Below are positions 1 to 7,054 of a stretch of 22,303 nucleotides of DNA, in pieces (the stretch's first letter is position 1; every line of letters starts with the position of its first letter). The notes beneath the pieces are model-generated. The model saw nothing but the letters and a program-made list of their open reading frames with translations, was not told the origin of the DNA and did not search any database. Both the position numbers and the translations under genes were made by a program. This stretch comes from an uncultured Prevotella sp. (GTDB lineage Bacteria > Bacteroidota > Bacteroidia > Bacteroidales > Bacteroidaceae). The stretch covers positions 1 through 22,303 of the forward strand of contig URSZ01000027.1 of the NCBI GenBank assembly GCA_900550635.1, read 5' to 3'.

Positions 1-617
1 AACTCGCACGCCGGACAATGCCCGCAACCGTCACCTTTCACGCCGTTGTAACATGTAACAGTCTCATCACGCACTATATCAAGAACGCCGAGCTGGTCTG
101 CCATTGCCCACGTTTCGGCTTTGTCCTTCCACATAAGCGGCGTATGTATAACGAACTGCTCGTCCATAGCCAAATTTATAGACACGTTGAGACTTCTTAT
201 GAATGTATCCCGGCAATCCGGATAGCCGCTAAAATCAGTCTGCCCCACTCCTGTAACTATATTCCGAATATTACGCTCGCGGGCATAAACGGCCGCTATA
301 CTAATAAAGAACAAATTACGCCCGGGAACAAACGTATTTGGCACACTGTTCTCGGGTTTTGTCTCATCCATAATAATATCTCCGTTGGTAAGCGAATTTT
401 TTGCCAATGTTCCTATCATAGGCACATCCATATGTTCCCAAGCAACACCTGCTTCACGGGCTATACGCTCTGCAGCTTCAACCTCGCTCACATGTTTTTG
501 GCCGTATGAAAACGTCAACGCCCAAACTTTGTCGAAATTTCTTATAGCCCAGAACAAACAAGTTGTAGAATCTTGTCCGCCGCTAAATATTACCAACGCG
601 TTGTTATTTGCTTCCAT
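1..617 (-). CDS. queC: 7-cyano-7-deazaguanine synthase QueC (3' end cut by window edge)
   Basis: QueC converts 7-carboxy-7-deazaguanine to preQ0 with ATP and ammonia, in the cytoplasmic pathway to queuosine-modified tRNA. Reading minus from the ATG at 617-615, the frame stays open to the window edge for 205 codons; full-length family members are about 220 residues, so little is missing. The PP-loop motif SGGQDSTT lies at residues 12-19. A FVPGRNLFF stretch and the GQTDFSGYPDCR stretch typical of QueC follow. The visible end holds the zinc-binding cysteines in CYNG...GCGHCPAC. The start overlaps the end of the upstream membrane protein by 14 bases, suggesting translational coupling in one operon with it and the DivIC-like gene. 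Other queuosine genes, if linked, lie outside the window. Confidence 0.96.
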   Translation of the reverse strand, partial: MEANNNALVIFSGGQDSTTCLFWAIRNFDKVWALTFSYGQKHVSEVEAAERIAREAGVAWEHMDVPMIGTLAKNSLTNGDIIMDETKPENSVPNTFVPGRNLFFISIAAVYARERNIRNIVTGVGQTDFSGYPDCRDTFIRSLNVSINLAMDEQFVIHTPLMWKDKAETWAMADQLGVLDIVRDETVTCYNGVKGDGCGHCPACE

Positions 618-990
618 TATTTCCTTCTTTTTTTAATTCGGCCGGTATTCTAAAAGCCGTATATAATTCTATCCACGCACCTACAGCCAGGAAAAGCAAC
701 CATTCATTATGCCCTAACGGCCAAACGTGGTTTACAGACATCCACATAGGCACCGTTGTAATCAACAATAATAATGCGCCAAGAATCTGCTGCCGGCGTA
801 ATCTGCGTATAGTAAAATTATCACCTTCATACCGTGCACTAAGCTGCATTGATGAAAAACAAGCCGCCCCCGCACCGAATATGTAAGGTACATACTCCTT
901 TATCGCCGTGCCATAAGCTGCCAAAGCCAATAGCATTACGATTGCTCCAAAATCATAAACAAAAATTTGAAACTTATTTAGCTGCTTCAT
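604..990 (-). CDS. Four-helix membrane protein of unknown function
   Basis: I do not recognise a named family. The 128-residue product has four predicted membrane segments at about residues 11-30, 33-49, 68-87 and 95-113. A basic stretch, RRLRRQQ, sits between helices 2 and 3, and the C-terminal tail is charged (ELKKEG). The ATG at 990 was chosen over the one at 1038. The later start gives a normal inner-membrane N-terminus, has GGGA just upstream, and overlaps the upstream DivIC-like gene by 17 bases rather than by 65. The end overlaps queC by 14 bases. Being wedged between a division gene and queC implies co-transcription but says little about function. A small integral membrane protein is well supported; any role is unknown. 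Confidence 0.85.
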   Translation of the reverse strand: MKQLNKFQIFVYDFGAIVMLLALAAYGTAIKEYVPYIFGAGAACFSSMQLSARYEGDNFTIRRLRRQQILGALLLLITTVPMWMSVNHVWPLGHNEWLLFLAVGAWIELYTAFRIPAELKKEGNNGSK

Positions 991-1306
991 TTCCCACGTA
1001 ATCGTTCCCCTCGTACTCAAAAACAAACACGTCTTCATCCGGGCGTTTCATAAAATATCTTTCTCTGGCTATTTTCTCCAGCGCTCCCGGATCGGTTTTT
1101 AGATCGTGCAATTGCTTCATATCACGTTCATAAATGCGCACATAACGTTCTTTCTCTGCTTTCAACGTAGCTATTTCTTTACGATGTTCATAACGTTGTA
1201 TCAGACTGTTCTGGTCTAAAAAGAACAAATTGGTAAAGAAAAGGACGCAAACAATAAGATACTTATGTCTGCCTATCCATCGCCATGTGTTTTCCAGCCG
1301 TCCCAT
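974..1306 (-). CDS. DivIC/FtsB-type septum formation initiator protein
   Basis: The 110-residue product has the bitopic layout of FtsB/DivIC proteins, which join FtsL and FtsQ/DivIB in the divisome. A short cytoplasmic N-terminus is followed by one membrane helix at about residues 14-30. Next come a periplasmic coiled coil at about 34-70 (EIATLKAEKERYVRIYERDM) and the family's C-terminal signature ALEKIARERYFMKRPDED near 75-92. It is first in a minus-strand cluster with the four-helix protein and queC, and divergent from the MBL hydrolase. A -7-like box TAAATTTG lies about 35 bases upstream. FtsB and DivIC cannot be told apart from sequence alone, so no symbol is given. Confidence 0.9.
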   Translation of the reverse strand: MGRLENTWRWIGRHKYLIVCVLFFTNLFFLDQNSLIQRYEHRKEIATLKAEKERYVRIYERDMKQLHDLKTDPGALEKIARERYFMKRPDEDVFVFEYEGNDYVGNEAAK

Positions 1307-1340
1307 TCAATGCGGTTTTACTCTATATGAACATACGTTG

Positions 1341-1348
1341 CAAATTTA
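1341..1348 (-). promoter_or_regulatory. Candidate -7 box for the DivIC-like operon
   Basis: On the minus strand this reads TAAATTTG, a full match to the Bacteroidetes -7 consensus TAnnTTTG. It would give a leader of roughly 25-30 bases before the ATG at 1306. No clear TTG is found 19-21 bases upstream, so the call rests on the -7 box and its placement. Confidence 0.45.
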
Positions 1349-1523
1349 CGAATTATTATTGTAATACGGCTTAAACACATTATAATAGATAATAAATCAC
1401 GCCTGTACATATCATATTCTACAAAAAACAACCTTTTATGTTTTCTCTGCGCGCGACTTTCACTATATTTTGATAAAATAAGATTCGGCTCGGCATAGCC
1501 AAACTTGAAAACATTCGTTTTCG

Positions 1524-1555
1524 TTTGTCTTTGCACTCGCCTTTCACTATATTTG
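1524..1555 (+). promoter_or_regulatory. Promoter of the MBL hydrolase gene
   Basis: TTTG (1524-1527) is followed after 20 bases by TATATTTG (1548-1555), an exact match to the Bacteroidetes -33/-7 layout. The start codon at 1585 is about 30 bases downstream. The spacer holds CGCCTTTC, shared with the promoter at 21962-21993, and a partial copy of the same block lies 84 bases upstream at 1457-1472. Confidence 0.75.
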
Positions 1556-1584
1556 TGCGAATAAGTAAAGCCATCTTTCAAGAC

Positions 1585-2409
1585 ATGAGACACATTATTC
1601 AAACAGCAACTGCAATCCTATTATTAACAGCAAACATGCAAGGACTTTACGCAAAGACATTTCTTCCGCCCGAAGAAGTGAAAACAATCAAAGTTGGAGA
1701 CACGAAAGTTACGTGGCTGCAAGACAACGGCAGCAAGCAAAGAGCGGCTATTTTTCCAGGAGTGCCGCAAAGCCTGTTGGACAGCTTAGAAGTGGCCGAC
1801 GGCATTCCTTCTTCAATGAGCGCCTTTCTCGTAGAACGAGAAGGCAAACAAATTCTTTTCGATACCGGATTAGGCAAAGCTGGAAGCCGTTTGCTGCCGC
1901 TGCTTGAATCGTTGGGGATAAAACCGGAAGACATCAAATATTTATACCTTACGCACTTCCACGGCGACCACATAGGCGGAATGTTGGACGGGGACAAGGT
2001 CGTATTTCCCAATGCCGAAGTTTATGCCTCAAAAAAAGAATACGAAGCATGGATGAACATGCCTCCCGAAAAGAACAGACAGGCCGTAAAAACAATGAAG
2101 GCATACAAAGAACGTTTGCACCTTTTTGAATTTGGCGACACACTGCCGGGAAATATAATAGCAATGGACGCGGCAGGGCACACTCCCGGGCATACGGCAT
2201 TTCTGGCGGGAAAGGCGCTTATAGCCGGCGACATTATGCATGGAGTAGCCCTACAGCTTGTACGCCCCGACGTCTGTCCCACATACGACATGGACAAAGA
2301 CGCTGCCATTGCGTCACGCAAACGGATTTTGAGCTATGCAAAAAAGAATGGCCTGCTTTTATGCGGAATGCATTTCCCTGCACCTGCATTTTTGAAATTA
2401 GATAAATAG
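1585..2409 (+). CDS. Secreted MBL-fold metallo-hydrolase
   Basis: This 274-residue protein belongs to the metallo-beta-lactamase superfamily. The zinc motif HxHxDH is HFHGDH at residues 124-129. A later metal histidine lies in GHTPGH (198-203), the bridging aspartate in AGDIMH (D216), and the last histidine in GMHFP (H263), so a binuclear metal site looks intact. The N-terminus MRHIIQTATAILLLTANM ending in LYA before KTF looks like a cleavable signal peptide, so it is probably periplasmic. The ATG at 1585 is preferred to the upstream in-frame ATG at 1525, because that one lies within the promoter and would bury the signal peptide. The GHTPGH spacing resembles lactonase or general hydrolase branches, but the substrate cannot be assigned. 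It is monocistronic, with its own promoter and terminator. Confidence 0.93.
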   Translation: MRHIIQTATAILLLTANMQGLYAKTFLPPEEVKTIKVGDTKVTWLQDNGSKQRAAIFPGVPQSLLDSLEVADGIPSSMSAFLVEREGKQILFDTGLGKAGSRLLPLLESLGIKPEDIKYLYLTHFHGDHIGGMLDGDKVVFPNAEVYASKKEYEAWMNMPPEKNRQAVKTMKAYKERLHLFEFGDTLPGNIIAMDAAGHTPGHTAFLAGKALIAGDIMHGVALQLVRPDVCPTYDMDKDAAIASRKRILSYAKKNGLLLCGMHFPAPAFLKLDK

Positions 2410-2433
2410 ATTTATTTAGCAGATATAAGGAAA

Positions 2434-2474
2434 CGTGTCTGGCTTATTTTGTAATATGCCGGACACGCTTTTTT
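2434..2474 (+). terminator. Intrinsic terminator after the MBL hydrolase gene
   Basis: CGTGTCTGGC (2434-2443) pairs with GCCGGACACG (2458-2467), a 10-bp stem with one G-U pair, followed by CTTTTTT. It lies 25 bases after the stop codon. Its layout of two roughly 21-base halves resembles the interspersed 21-bp elements elsewhere in the window. Confidence 0.85.
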
Positions 2475-2587
2475 GTTTTGTTCCGGATTTTCATTAAACT
2501 TATGTCTCTGCACAAGCAAGAGGGCATGAATTTTATAACTTTAAAGCATTCTTTTTTACAATTCACAACAGTTTAAGCCGCTCGCGC

Positions 2588-2618
2588 TTTACTTTATCCT
2601 AACATAATCGTATATTTG
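2588..2618 (+). promoter_or_regulatory. Candidate promoter of the sialate O-acetylesterase gene
   Basis: TATATTTG at 2611-2618 matches the Bacteroidetes -7 box exactly. The -33 position holds only TTTA (2588-2591), 19 bases upstream, which is weak. The leader to the ATG at 2688 would be about 60 bases, A-rich and without a Shine-Dalgarno sequence. Confidence 0.6.
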
Positions 2619-2687
2619 CAAAATGCCGGACAAATACGGCAATAAAAAGAAATATAAACAATCAAACAACTGAAAAAAACACATTAT

Positions 2688-4607
2688 ATGAAAAAGAGCA
2701 TTCTTGCCATTGCATTCTTATCGGCAAGCGTAATTGCGGAAGCAAAAGTAGTGTTGCCGCAATTTATTACAGACAGCATGGTGGTACAACAAAAAAGCGT
2801 ACTCACAATCCCAGGCACCACCAAAGCAGGCACAGCAGTAAAGGTAACTACCTCGTGGAACAACAAAACATACCAGGCTACAGCCGACGCAAACGGCAAG
2901 TTCACCGTCCAAGTCAGCACGCCAAAGGCCGGAGGCCCGTATAAAATAACATTCGACGACGGCGATGTCACCGTTCTCAACGACATCCTTTCAGGCGAGG
3001 TATGGATGTGCTCGGGACAGTCAAACATGGAAATGCCTATCATGGGTTGGGGCCACGTAATGAACTGCGAGCAGGAAAGGGCCAACGCAAAGTATCCTAA
3101 CATACGTCTTCTGCAAATAGCCCGCGTAACAAGCTACAAACCCGAAGGCGACACAAAAGTAAACATGGGCGGATGGCGGCGCTGCGCTCCCGAAACCGTC
3201 GACAACTTCTCCGCACTCGCTTATTTCTACGCACGCGAGCTGCACAAAAAGCTCAACGTTCCCATTGGCGTAATCGACTGCTCATGGGGCGGAACGCCGG
3301 CCGAGTCGTGGACATCGTTCGCCGGAGTTAAGGAAGTGGGCGGCTTTGAAAAATACACTACCATGTTCGAGGGAAACAAATTCGAAGCCAAGGCAATCGA
3401 AAGCATTTACAACTCGGCACAGGAAAACGCCCAAAGGAACATCAACGCCGCCGTGGCCGAAGCAAACAGCAACATACTCGCACCCATATCCGACAAGACA
3501 ATGCGCGTGCCTCAAAGGTGGGAAGAAACAGTGCTTCCTGATTTCGACGGCACTGTTTTGTGCCAGAAGATATTCCGCGTTCCCGACGAGTTAATGGGCA
3601 AAGATCTGGAACTTAACCTCGGACTGGTGGACGACAACGACATAACCTACTTCAACGGCGTTGAAGTGGGCCGCACCGAAGGCTACCAGCAGACCCGCAA
3701 ATACAAAATACCTGCAAGCCTGGTTAAGAAAGAAAACTCTATTCTCGTTGTAGTAACCGACACACACGGATTCGGCGGCATAATAGGCGAAAATTCCGAA
3801 GTCGTGCTCAAATGCGGCGAAACCTCCGTATTCCTGTCAGGCAACTGGAACTACAAAGCAGTCGACAACCTTGCAAACCGCCCAGTAAACCCCACCGGGC
3901 CATTCGTTCCCACTGTGCTCTACAACGCAATGCTTCATCCCTGCCACGTAATGCCAATAAAAGGCGTTATCTGGTACCAAGGCTGTGCCAACGTGGGACG
4001 CGCCGACCAGTATTCCGTACTTTTCAAACGCATGATTACCGACTGGCGCAAACTGTGGGGATACGACATGCCTTTCTACTTCGTGCAACTGGCCGGATAC
4101 CTCAAGCCCGAACTCCTGCAACCGCAATCCGACTGGGCAGCACTGCGCCAGGCACAGGCCGATGCCCTTGCATTACCCAAAACAGGCATGGCAACGGCAA
4201 TCGACATAGGCAACCCAACCGACATACACCCAAAGAACAAACAGGAAGTAGGACGCCGCCTCGCGCTGCTATCGCTTAAAAACACATACGGCAAGAAAAA
4301 CATCGTCGACAAGGCTCCCGTGGTTAAAAAATGCACGTTTGCAGACGGACAAGCCACAATTGCCTTCTCCAACAAGGTTAGCGTTAAAAACGGCGACACT
4401 CCCATGGGCTTTATTGTTGAAAATGCCGACGGCACATTCTCGCGCGGAACAGCCAAACTGCAATCCAACAACACAGTTATCGTAAAAACCGACAAGAGCG
4501 GCAAACCGCGCTCTGTACGATACAACTGGGCCGACTATCCCGACGGGAACCTGTATGGCGCGAACGACCTGCCCGTTTGCCCGTTCAGAACCGACAAACT
4601 ACAATAA
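2688..4607 (+). CDS. Secreted sialate O-acetylesterase (SGNH/SASA family)
   Basis: The enzyme is expected to remove O-acetyl groups from sialic acids or similar acetylated glycans. A signal peptide (MKKSILAIAFLSASVIAEAK) directs it to the periplasm or surface. An N-terminal beta domain (about 20-100) precedes the SGNH block GEVWMCSGQSNMEMP, with the nucleophile serine at 112. The catalytic Asp/His pair is D512 and H514 in PTDIHPK. Between the halves of the hydrolase, about residues 270-375, sits a jelly-roll-like insert (DLELNLGLVDDNDITYFNG) of the kind seen in many Bacteroidetes SASA proteins. At 639 residues the length is normal for this multidomain type. It stands alone with its own terminator, and no sialidase or SusC/D gene is in view. 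Exact substrate (sialate versus acetyl-xylan) is inferred from family only. Confidence 0.92.
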   Translation: MKKSILAIAFLSASVIAEAKVVLPQFITDSMVVQQKSVLTIPGTTKAGTAVKVTTSWNNKTYQATADANGKFTVQVSTPKAGGPYKITFDDGDVTVLNDILSGEVWMCSGQSNMEMPIMGWGHVMNCEQERANAKYPNIRLLQIARVTSYKPEGDTKVNMGGWRRCAPETVDNFSALAYFYARELHKKLNVPIGVIDCSWGGTPAESWTSFAGVKEVGGFEKYTTMFEGNKFEAKAIESIYNSAQENAQRNINAAVAEANSNILAPISDKTMRVPQRWEETVLPDFDGTVLCQKIFRVPDELMGKDLELNLGLVDDNDITYFNGVEVGRTEGYQQTRKYKIPASLVKKENSILVVVTDTHGFGGIIGENSEVVLKCGETSVFLSGNWNYKAVDNLANRPVNPTGPFVPTVLYNAMLHPCHVMPIKGVIWYQGCANVGRADQYSVLFKRMITDWRKLWGYDMPFYFVQLAGYLKPELLQPQSDWAALRQAQADALALPKTGMATAIDIGNPTDIHPKNKQEVGRRLALLSLKNTYGKKNIVDKAPVVKKCTFADGQATIAFSNKVSVKNGDTPMGFIVENADGTFSRGTAKLQSNNTVIVKTDKSGKPRSVRYNWADYPDGNLYGANDLPVCPFRTDKLQ

Positions 4608-4634
4608 CACTACGTCTTTTCAACATACACATAA

Positions 4635-4672
4635 GCGAAGCCTTCGGTTCATCCGAAGGCTTCGCCTGTTTT
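4635..4672 (+). terminator. Strong hairpin terminator after the O-acetylesterase gene
   Basis: GCGAAGCCTTCGG (4635-4647) and CCGAAGGCTTCGC (4653-4665) form a perfect 13-bp stem with a 5-base loop, followed by CTGTTTTA. It lies 28 bases past the stop codon. The U-tract is short but the stem is very stable. Confidence 0.85.
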
Positions 4673-4772
4673 ATAACCACGGCACGTACTTTTGCATTAA
4701 GCCATGCAGCCCAACTGATGAATAAATATTACTGTGCCGGAAAAACGGGGTCGGACTTTTTTGAAAAAGCAA

Positions 4773-4831
4773 GGGAGAAAATTAAAAATACAAGGCACTA
4801 ATTTCAAAATATGTCGGACATATTTTTTGCC
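4773..4831 (-). repeat. Interspersed 21-bp-unit element, copy 1 (two units)
   Basis: Two contiguous 21-bp units occupy 4785-4805 and 4806-4826. The second is a perfect palindrome: AAAATATGTC, a central G, then GACATATTTT. The first is the non-palindromic variant containing TACAAGGCAC, also present in copies 2 and 4. The flanks GGGAG and TTTTGCC match the other copies. One unit is missing compared with copies 2-4. It lies beyond the upstream gene's own terminator and upstream of the next gene's candidate promoter. Strand is given by the TTATTTGC-type end. Confidence 0.85.
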
Positions 4832-4899
4832 AAAAAAGAAAGCCTGTGTTTCAAGCAGTTACAAAGGCCCGTTTTTCGCCCTGTTTTGAATAAAATCCG

Positions 4900-4931
4900 A
4901 TTGCCGGATTGATAAATATTCCGTAATTTTA
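4900..4931 (+). promoter_or_regulatory. Candidate promoter of the DUF3784-like gene
   Basis: ATTG (4900-4903) is followed after 20 bases by TAATTTTA (4924-4931), seven of eight matches to the -7 consensus. The predicted leader to the ATG at 4983 is about 45 bases. The imperfect -7 box limits confidence. Confidence 0.4.
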
Positions 4932-4982
4932 TGGTGCGAAACGGCGGTTGCATGACTGCCACAAATATTATTATAAAAATAT

Positions 4983-5726
4983 ATGGCGCAAACAGTTGTT
5001 CTTATCATACTAACCGCATTAGTAGCTTTAACGCTTTACGGCACAAGCCTGCTGGCAACGAAATACCCTACCGTAATAAGCGGTTTCAAGTGGGGCACTA
5101 CTCCAGAAGAAATTGAGGAAGACAAGACCTGGCTGCAAAAATTCCACAAAGCCATGCGGTTATCTGCGGCCGTCACCATGGCAGGCGGCATAGCGGCTGC
5201 GCTGTTGGAAAGCAACGTATGGTTTATTGTTTTCATATCGGTTCCTGCCCTTGCGGCGTCAATATACGTAACATCCACAAGTCCTAAAAGGAAAACCGGG
5301 GCATTGCACGACAGGCGGACTAAGGCCGTGATAATAATCTGCGTCGCTGTCGTTATGATGGTGGCAACCCCTATCATTTATATCTACAACGCCGACCTGG
5401 ATGTAACATTCAGAGAAGAAAGAATGGAAATAGCAGGCATTTACGGCACAGCCATAAGATACAGCGACGTTGCGGGAGTCACAGAATGCGAAAGCCTGCC
5501 CGCCATTTCCTACCGCTCCAACGGTTTCAGCCTCGACAAGGTGAATCTGGGGCATTTTAAAACGAAAAACGGGCAAACAGTCAGACTGTTTACCCATTCA
5601 AAGAAGTTTTTCATCCGCATTGAAACCAAAGGCGGCGATTGCCTGTATTTAAGCAAAGAACGGCCGGCGGCCACAAAGCGGCTTTACTACGAAATTTCCA
5701 GACGTTGCAACGGCTACGACAAATAG
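4983..5726 (+). CDS. DUF3784-like membrane protein with C-terminal PH-like domain
   Basis: The 247-residue product begins with a membrane helix (about 3-24). A stretch typical of DUF3784 proteins follows (KYPTVISGFKWGTTPEEIEEDK then KFHKAMR), and then three more helices at about 59-78, 80-96 and 114-136. The remaining 110 residues are soluble, beginning DLDVTFREERMEIAGIYG. The pattern of a short beta-rich segment, IRYSDVAGVTEC, and a closing RIETKGGDCLYLS resembles bacterial PH-like (YdbT/bPH) domains. No catalytic motif is seen. A membrane-anchored protein of unknown role is the safe call. It converges on the GH76 gene with only 15 bases between stop codons and no visible terminator between them, so the two transcripts may overlap. 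Confidence 0.82.
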   Translation: MAQTVVLIILTALVALTLYGTSLLATKYPTVISGFKWGTTPEEIEEDKTWLQKFHKAMRLSAAVTMAGGIAAALLESNVWFIVFISVPALAASIYVTSTSPKRKTGALHDRRTKAVIIICVAVVMMVATPIIYIYNADLDVTFREERMEIAGIYGTAIRYSDVAGVTECESLPAISYRSNGFSLDKVNLGHFKTKNGQTVRLFTHSKKFFIRIETKGGDCLYLSKERPAATKRLYYEISRRCNGYDK

Positions 5727-5741
5727 GGCCGTCGCCGTACA

Positions 5742-6986
5742 CTACCTGCTGAACAGTAGCATTAACGCCGGTATGCCGGAAGCGGAATAGCTGTCCACCT
5801 CTGCGCCTTCGTCCAGTTTCTTATGGTATTCGCCACCGCACAAATTGCGCGAAACGTCGCGGTTTTGCCACCCGCTTTTGATGTTGCGCAACAGGAACGG
5901 CAGATATTGCTCCTGCTTGCAATCGTAAACCAACATGGCCATGTATTGCGCGAATATGGCAGTGTATATGCCTTGCTCTATCCCGCTTTCAAAGGGTAAC
6001 AAGCCGTGTTCGGCCGACATTTCACCAACTGTATAGTCCGCCGCAAGTATTGCATTCTGAAGATACTGCTTTTCGCCCGTTGCCTTGTACAATAAAACCG
6101 ACGCGCCTATAAATGTAGCCTGGTTGTACACGTGCGTCTTCCAGTCTGGCGGGTTGTTGCCGTGGCGGCTGTCGGCCACACGCCCGTTCTGTTTGTCGAA
6201 CAGGTTTTCCACGCCCCATTGGTATATCTCCTTACCTTTTTCCAAATATTCCTGCCTTGAAGGAAAAGCGTCGTTGTTGCCCGCATGGCTCTCCCGGTTA
6301 TCGGGTACATTATTATATAATGTGAGCGCGGCAACCGCAGTGGGAAAGTTAATGCAAGCCATCTTTCCATCGCCGAACTTATTGGGCCTCGGGTTCTTAA
6401 TGGGCGCCCAGCACCAGAACATGCCGCTATTCTCGGCGTCGTATGAGCCGGTATCGCCCACCTTTTCCGACCCGAACCATACCCGTTTGAAACTCTCCTC
6501 CGACAGTTGCAGGTATTCTTCGTTGCCGAACAGTTCGTAAGCGCGCGCCAGGCTGATGGTCCACCACATAATGTCGTCGTAAATAAACCAGCCTGTGTTC
6601 TCGTTGTTGTCGTCGAAATCAAAGCCACAATACTGCGCCTTGTTACCTTCAAAAATTTTGCGGCACAATGCTTTGTACTCTACTGAACGTTTTGTGTCGT
6701 TCTTTCTCTCAGCCAGTTTGTAAGCATTCATAGCCATATCCCAGAAAATAGGCTGGCACCATATTGCCGCGGCTCCGTTCCAGCGGTCAACGGCACGTGT
6801 GAACGAGGAATTAGTCTTGTAGATGTATTTATCCTTATCCAACATCACATTATTGAATCCTTCATACGCCGCCCAAACGTCGCAATCTTCCTGACAGGCA
6901 ACACCGCTTAAATCTACGTGTTTTACATTCCCAAAAGCAAGCACCGGAAAAAGCAAGCAAAGGAACGCTGTTTTGAATGTTTTCAT
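5742..6986 (-). CDS. Secreted glycoside hydrolase family 76 (alpha-1,6-mannanase-like)
   Basis: GH76 enzymes cleave alpha-1,6-mannan backbones such as those of fungal cell walls. The paired catalytic aspartates of the family are visible as YDDIMWW (D137, D138). Aromatic-rich alpha/alpha-barrel repeats follow, including GMFWCWAPIKNPRPNK, ACINFPTAVAAL and VYNQATFIGASVLLYKATG. The N-terminus MKTFKTAFLCLLFPVLAFG is a signal peptide, so the enzyme is exported. The ATG at 6986 is chosen over an in-frame ATG at 7007, because the latter adds a poor leader and lies against the guaA terminator. At 414 residues the length is normal for one catalytic domain. No SusC/SusD, GH92 or GH125 partner lies nearby, so it is an orphan rather than part of a visible utilization locus. 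No clear promoter was found. Confidence 0.91.
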   Translation of the reverse strand: MKTFKTAFLCLLFPVLAFGNVKHVDLSGVACQEDCDVWAAYEGFNNVMLDKDKYIYKTNSSFTRAVDRWNGAAAIWCQPIFWDMAMNAYKLAERKNDTKRSVEYKALCRKIFEGNKAQYCGFDFDDNNENTGWFIYDDIMWWTISLARAYELFGNEEYLQLSEESFKRVWFGSEKVGDTGSYDAENSGMFWCWAPIKNPRPNKFGDGKMACINFPTAVAALTLYNNVPDNRESHAGNNDAFPSRQEYLEKGKEIYQWGVENLFDKQNGRVADSRHGNNPPDWKTHVYNQATFIGASVLLYKATGEKQYLQNAILAADYTVGEMSAEHGLLPFESGIEQGIYTAIFAQYMAMLVYDCKQEQYLPFLLRNIKSGWQNRDVSRNLCGGEYHKKLDEGAEVDSYSASGIPALMLLFSR

Positions 6987-7011
6987 GTCACACTTTTTAT
7001 ATAGCACATTA

Positions 7012-7043
7012 TTATAAAAATAACCGGCAAATCACCGGTTATT
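7012..7043 (-). terminator. Intrinsic terminator of guaA
   Basis: AATAACCGG (7019-7027) and CCGGTTATT (7035-7043) form a perfect 9-bp stem with a 7-base loop. On the minus strand the stem runs directly into TTTTTATAAT. It starts 12 bases past the guaA stop codon. Confidence 0.85.
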
Positions 7044-7054
7044 AATCATACTCA

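Larger units (their letters stand above)
4608..4982. other. Intergenic stretch: terminator, 21-bp repeat element, candidate promoter
   Basis: This 375-base gap between two plus-strand genes holds, in order, the strong hairpin at 4635-4672, the two-unit repeat element at 4773-4831 and a candidate promoter at 4900-4931. Short open frames here have no recognisable similarity and are not called. Confidence 0.7.

Noticed and set aside
18..509. Long plus-strand frame over the queC region
   Set aside because: It lies antisense to queC, whose motifs are unmistakable, and its translation has no recognisable features.
1318..1602. Minus-strand frame with internally repeated KYSE-like peptides
   Set aside because: The repetition reflects the duplicated promoter block at 1457-1470 and 1541-1554. 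The frame has no homology and runs through control regions.
4673..4801. Open frame over the region after the O-acetylesterase terminator
   Set aside because: It overlaps the esterase end and the repeat element, and shows no recognisable protein features.
6107..6652. Long minus-strand frame inside the GH76 gene
   Set aside because: It is an off-frame, arginine- and threonine-rich reading of a gene with clear GH76 motifs.
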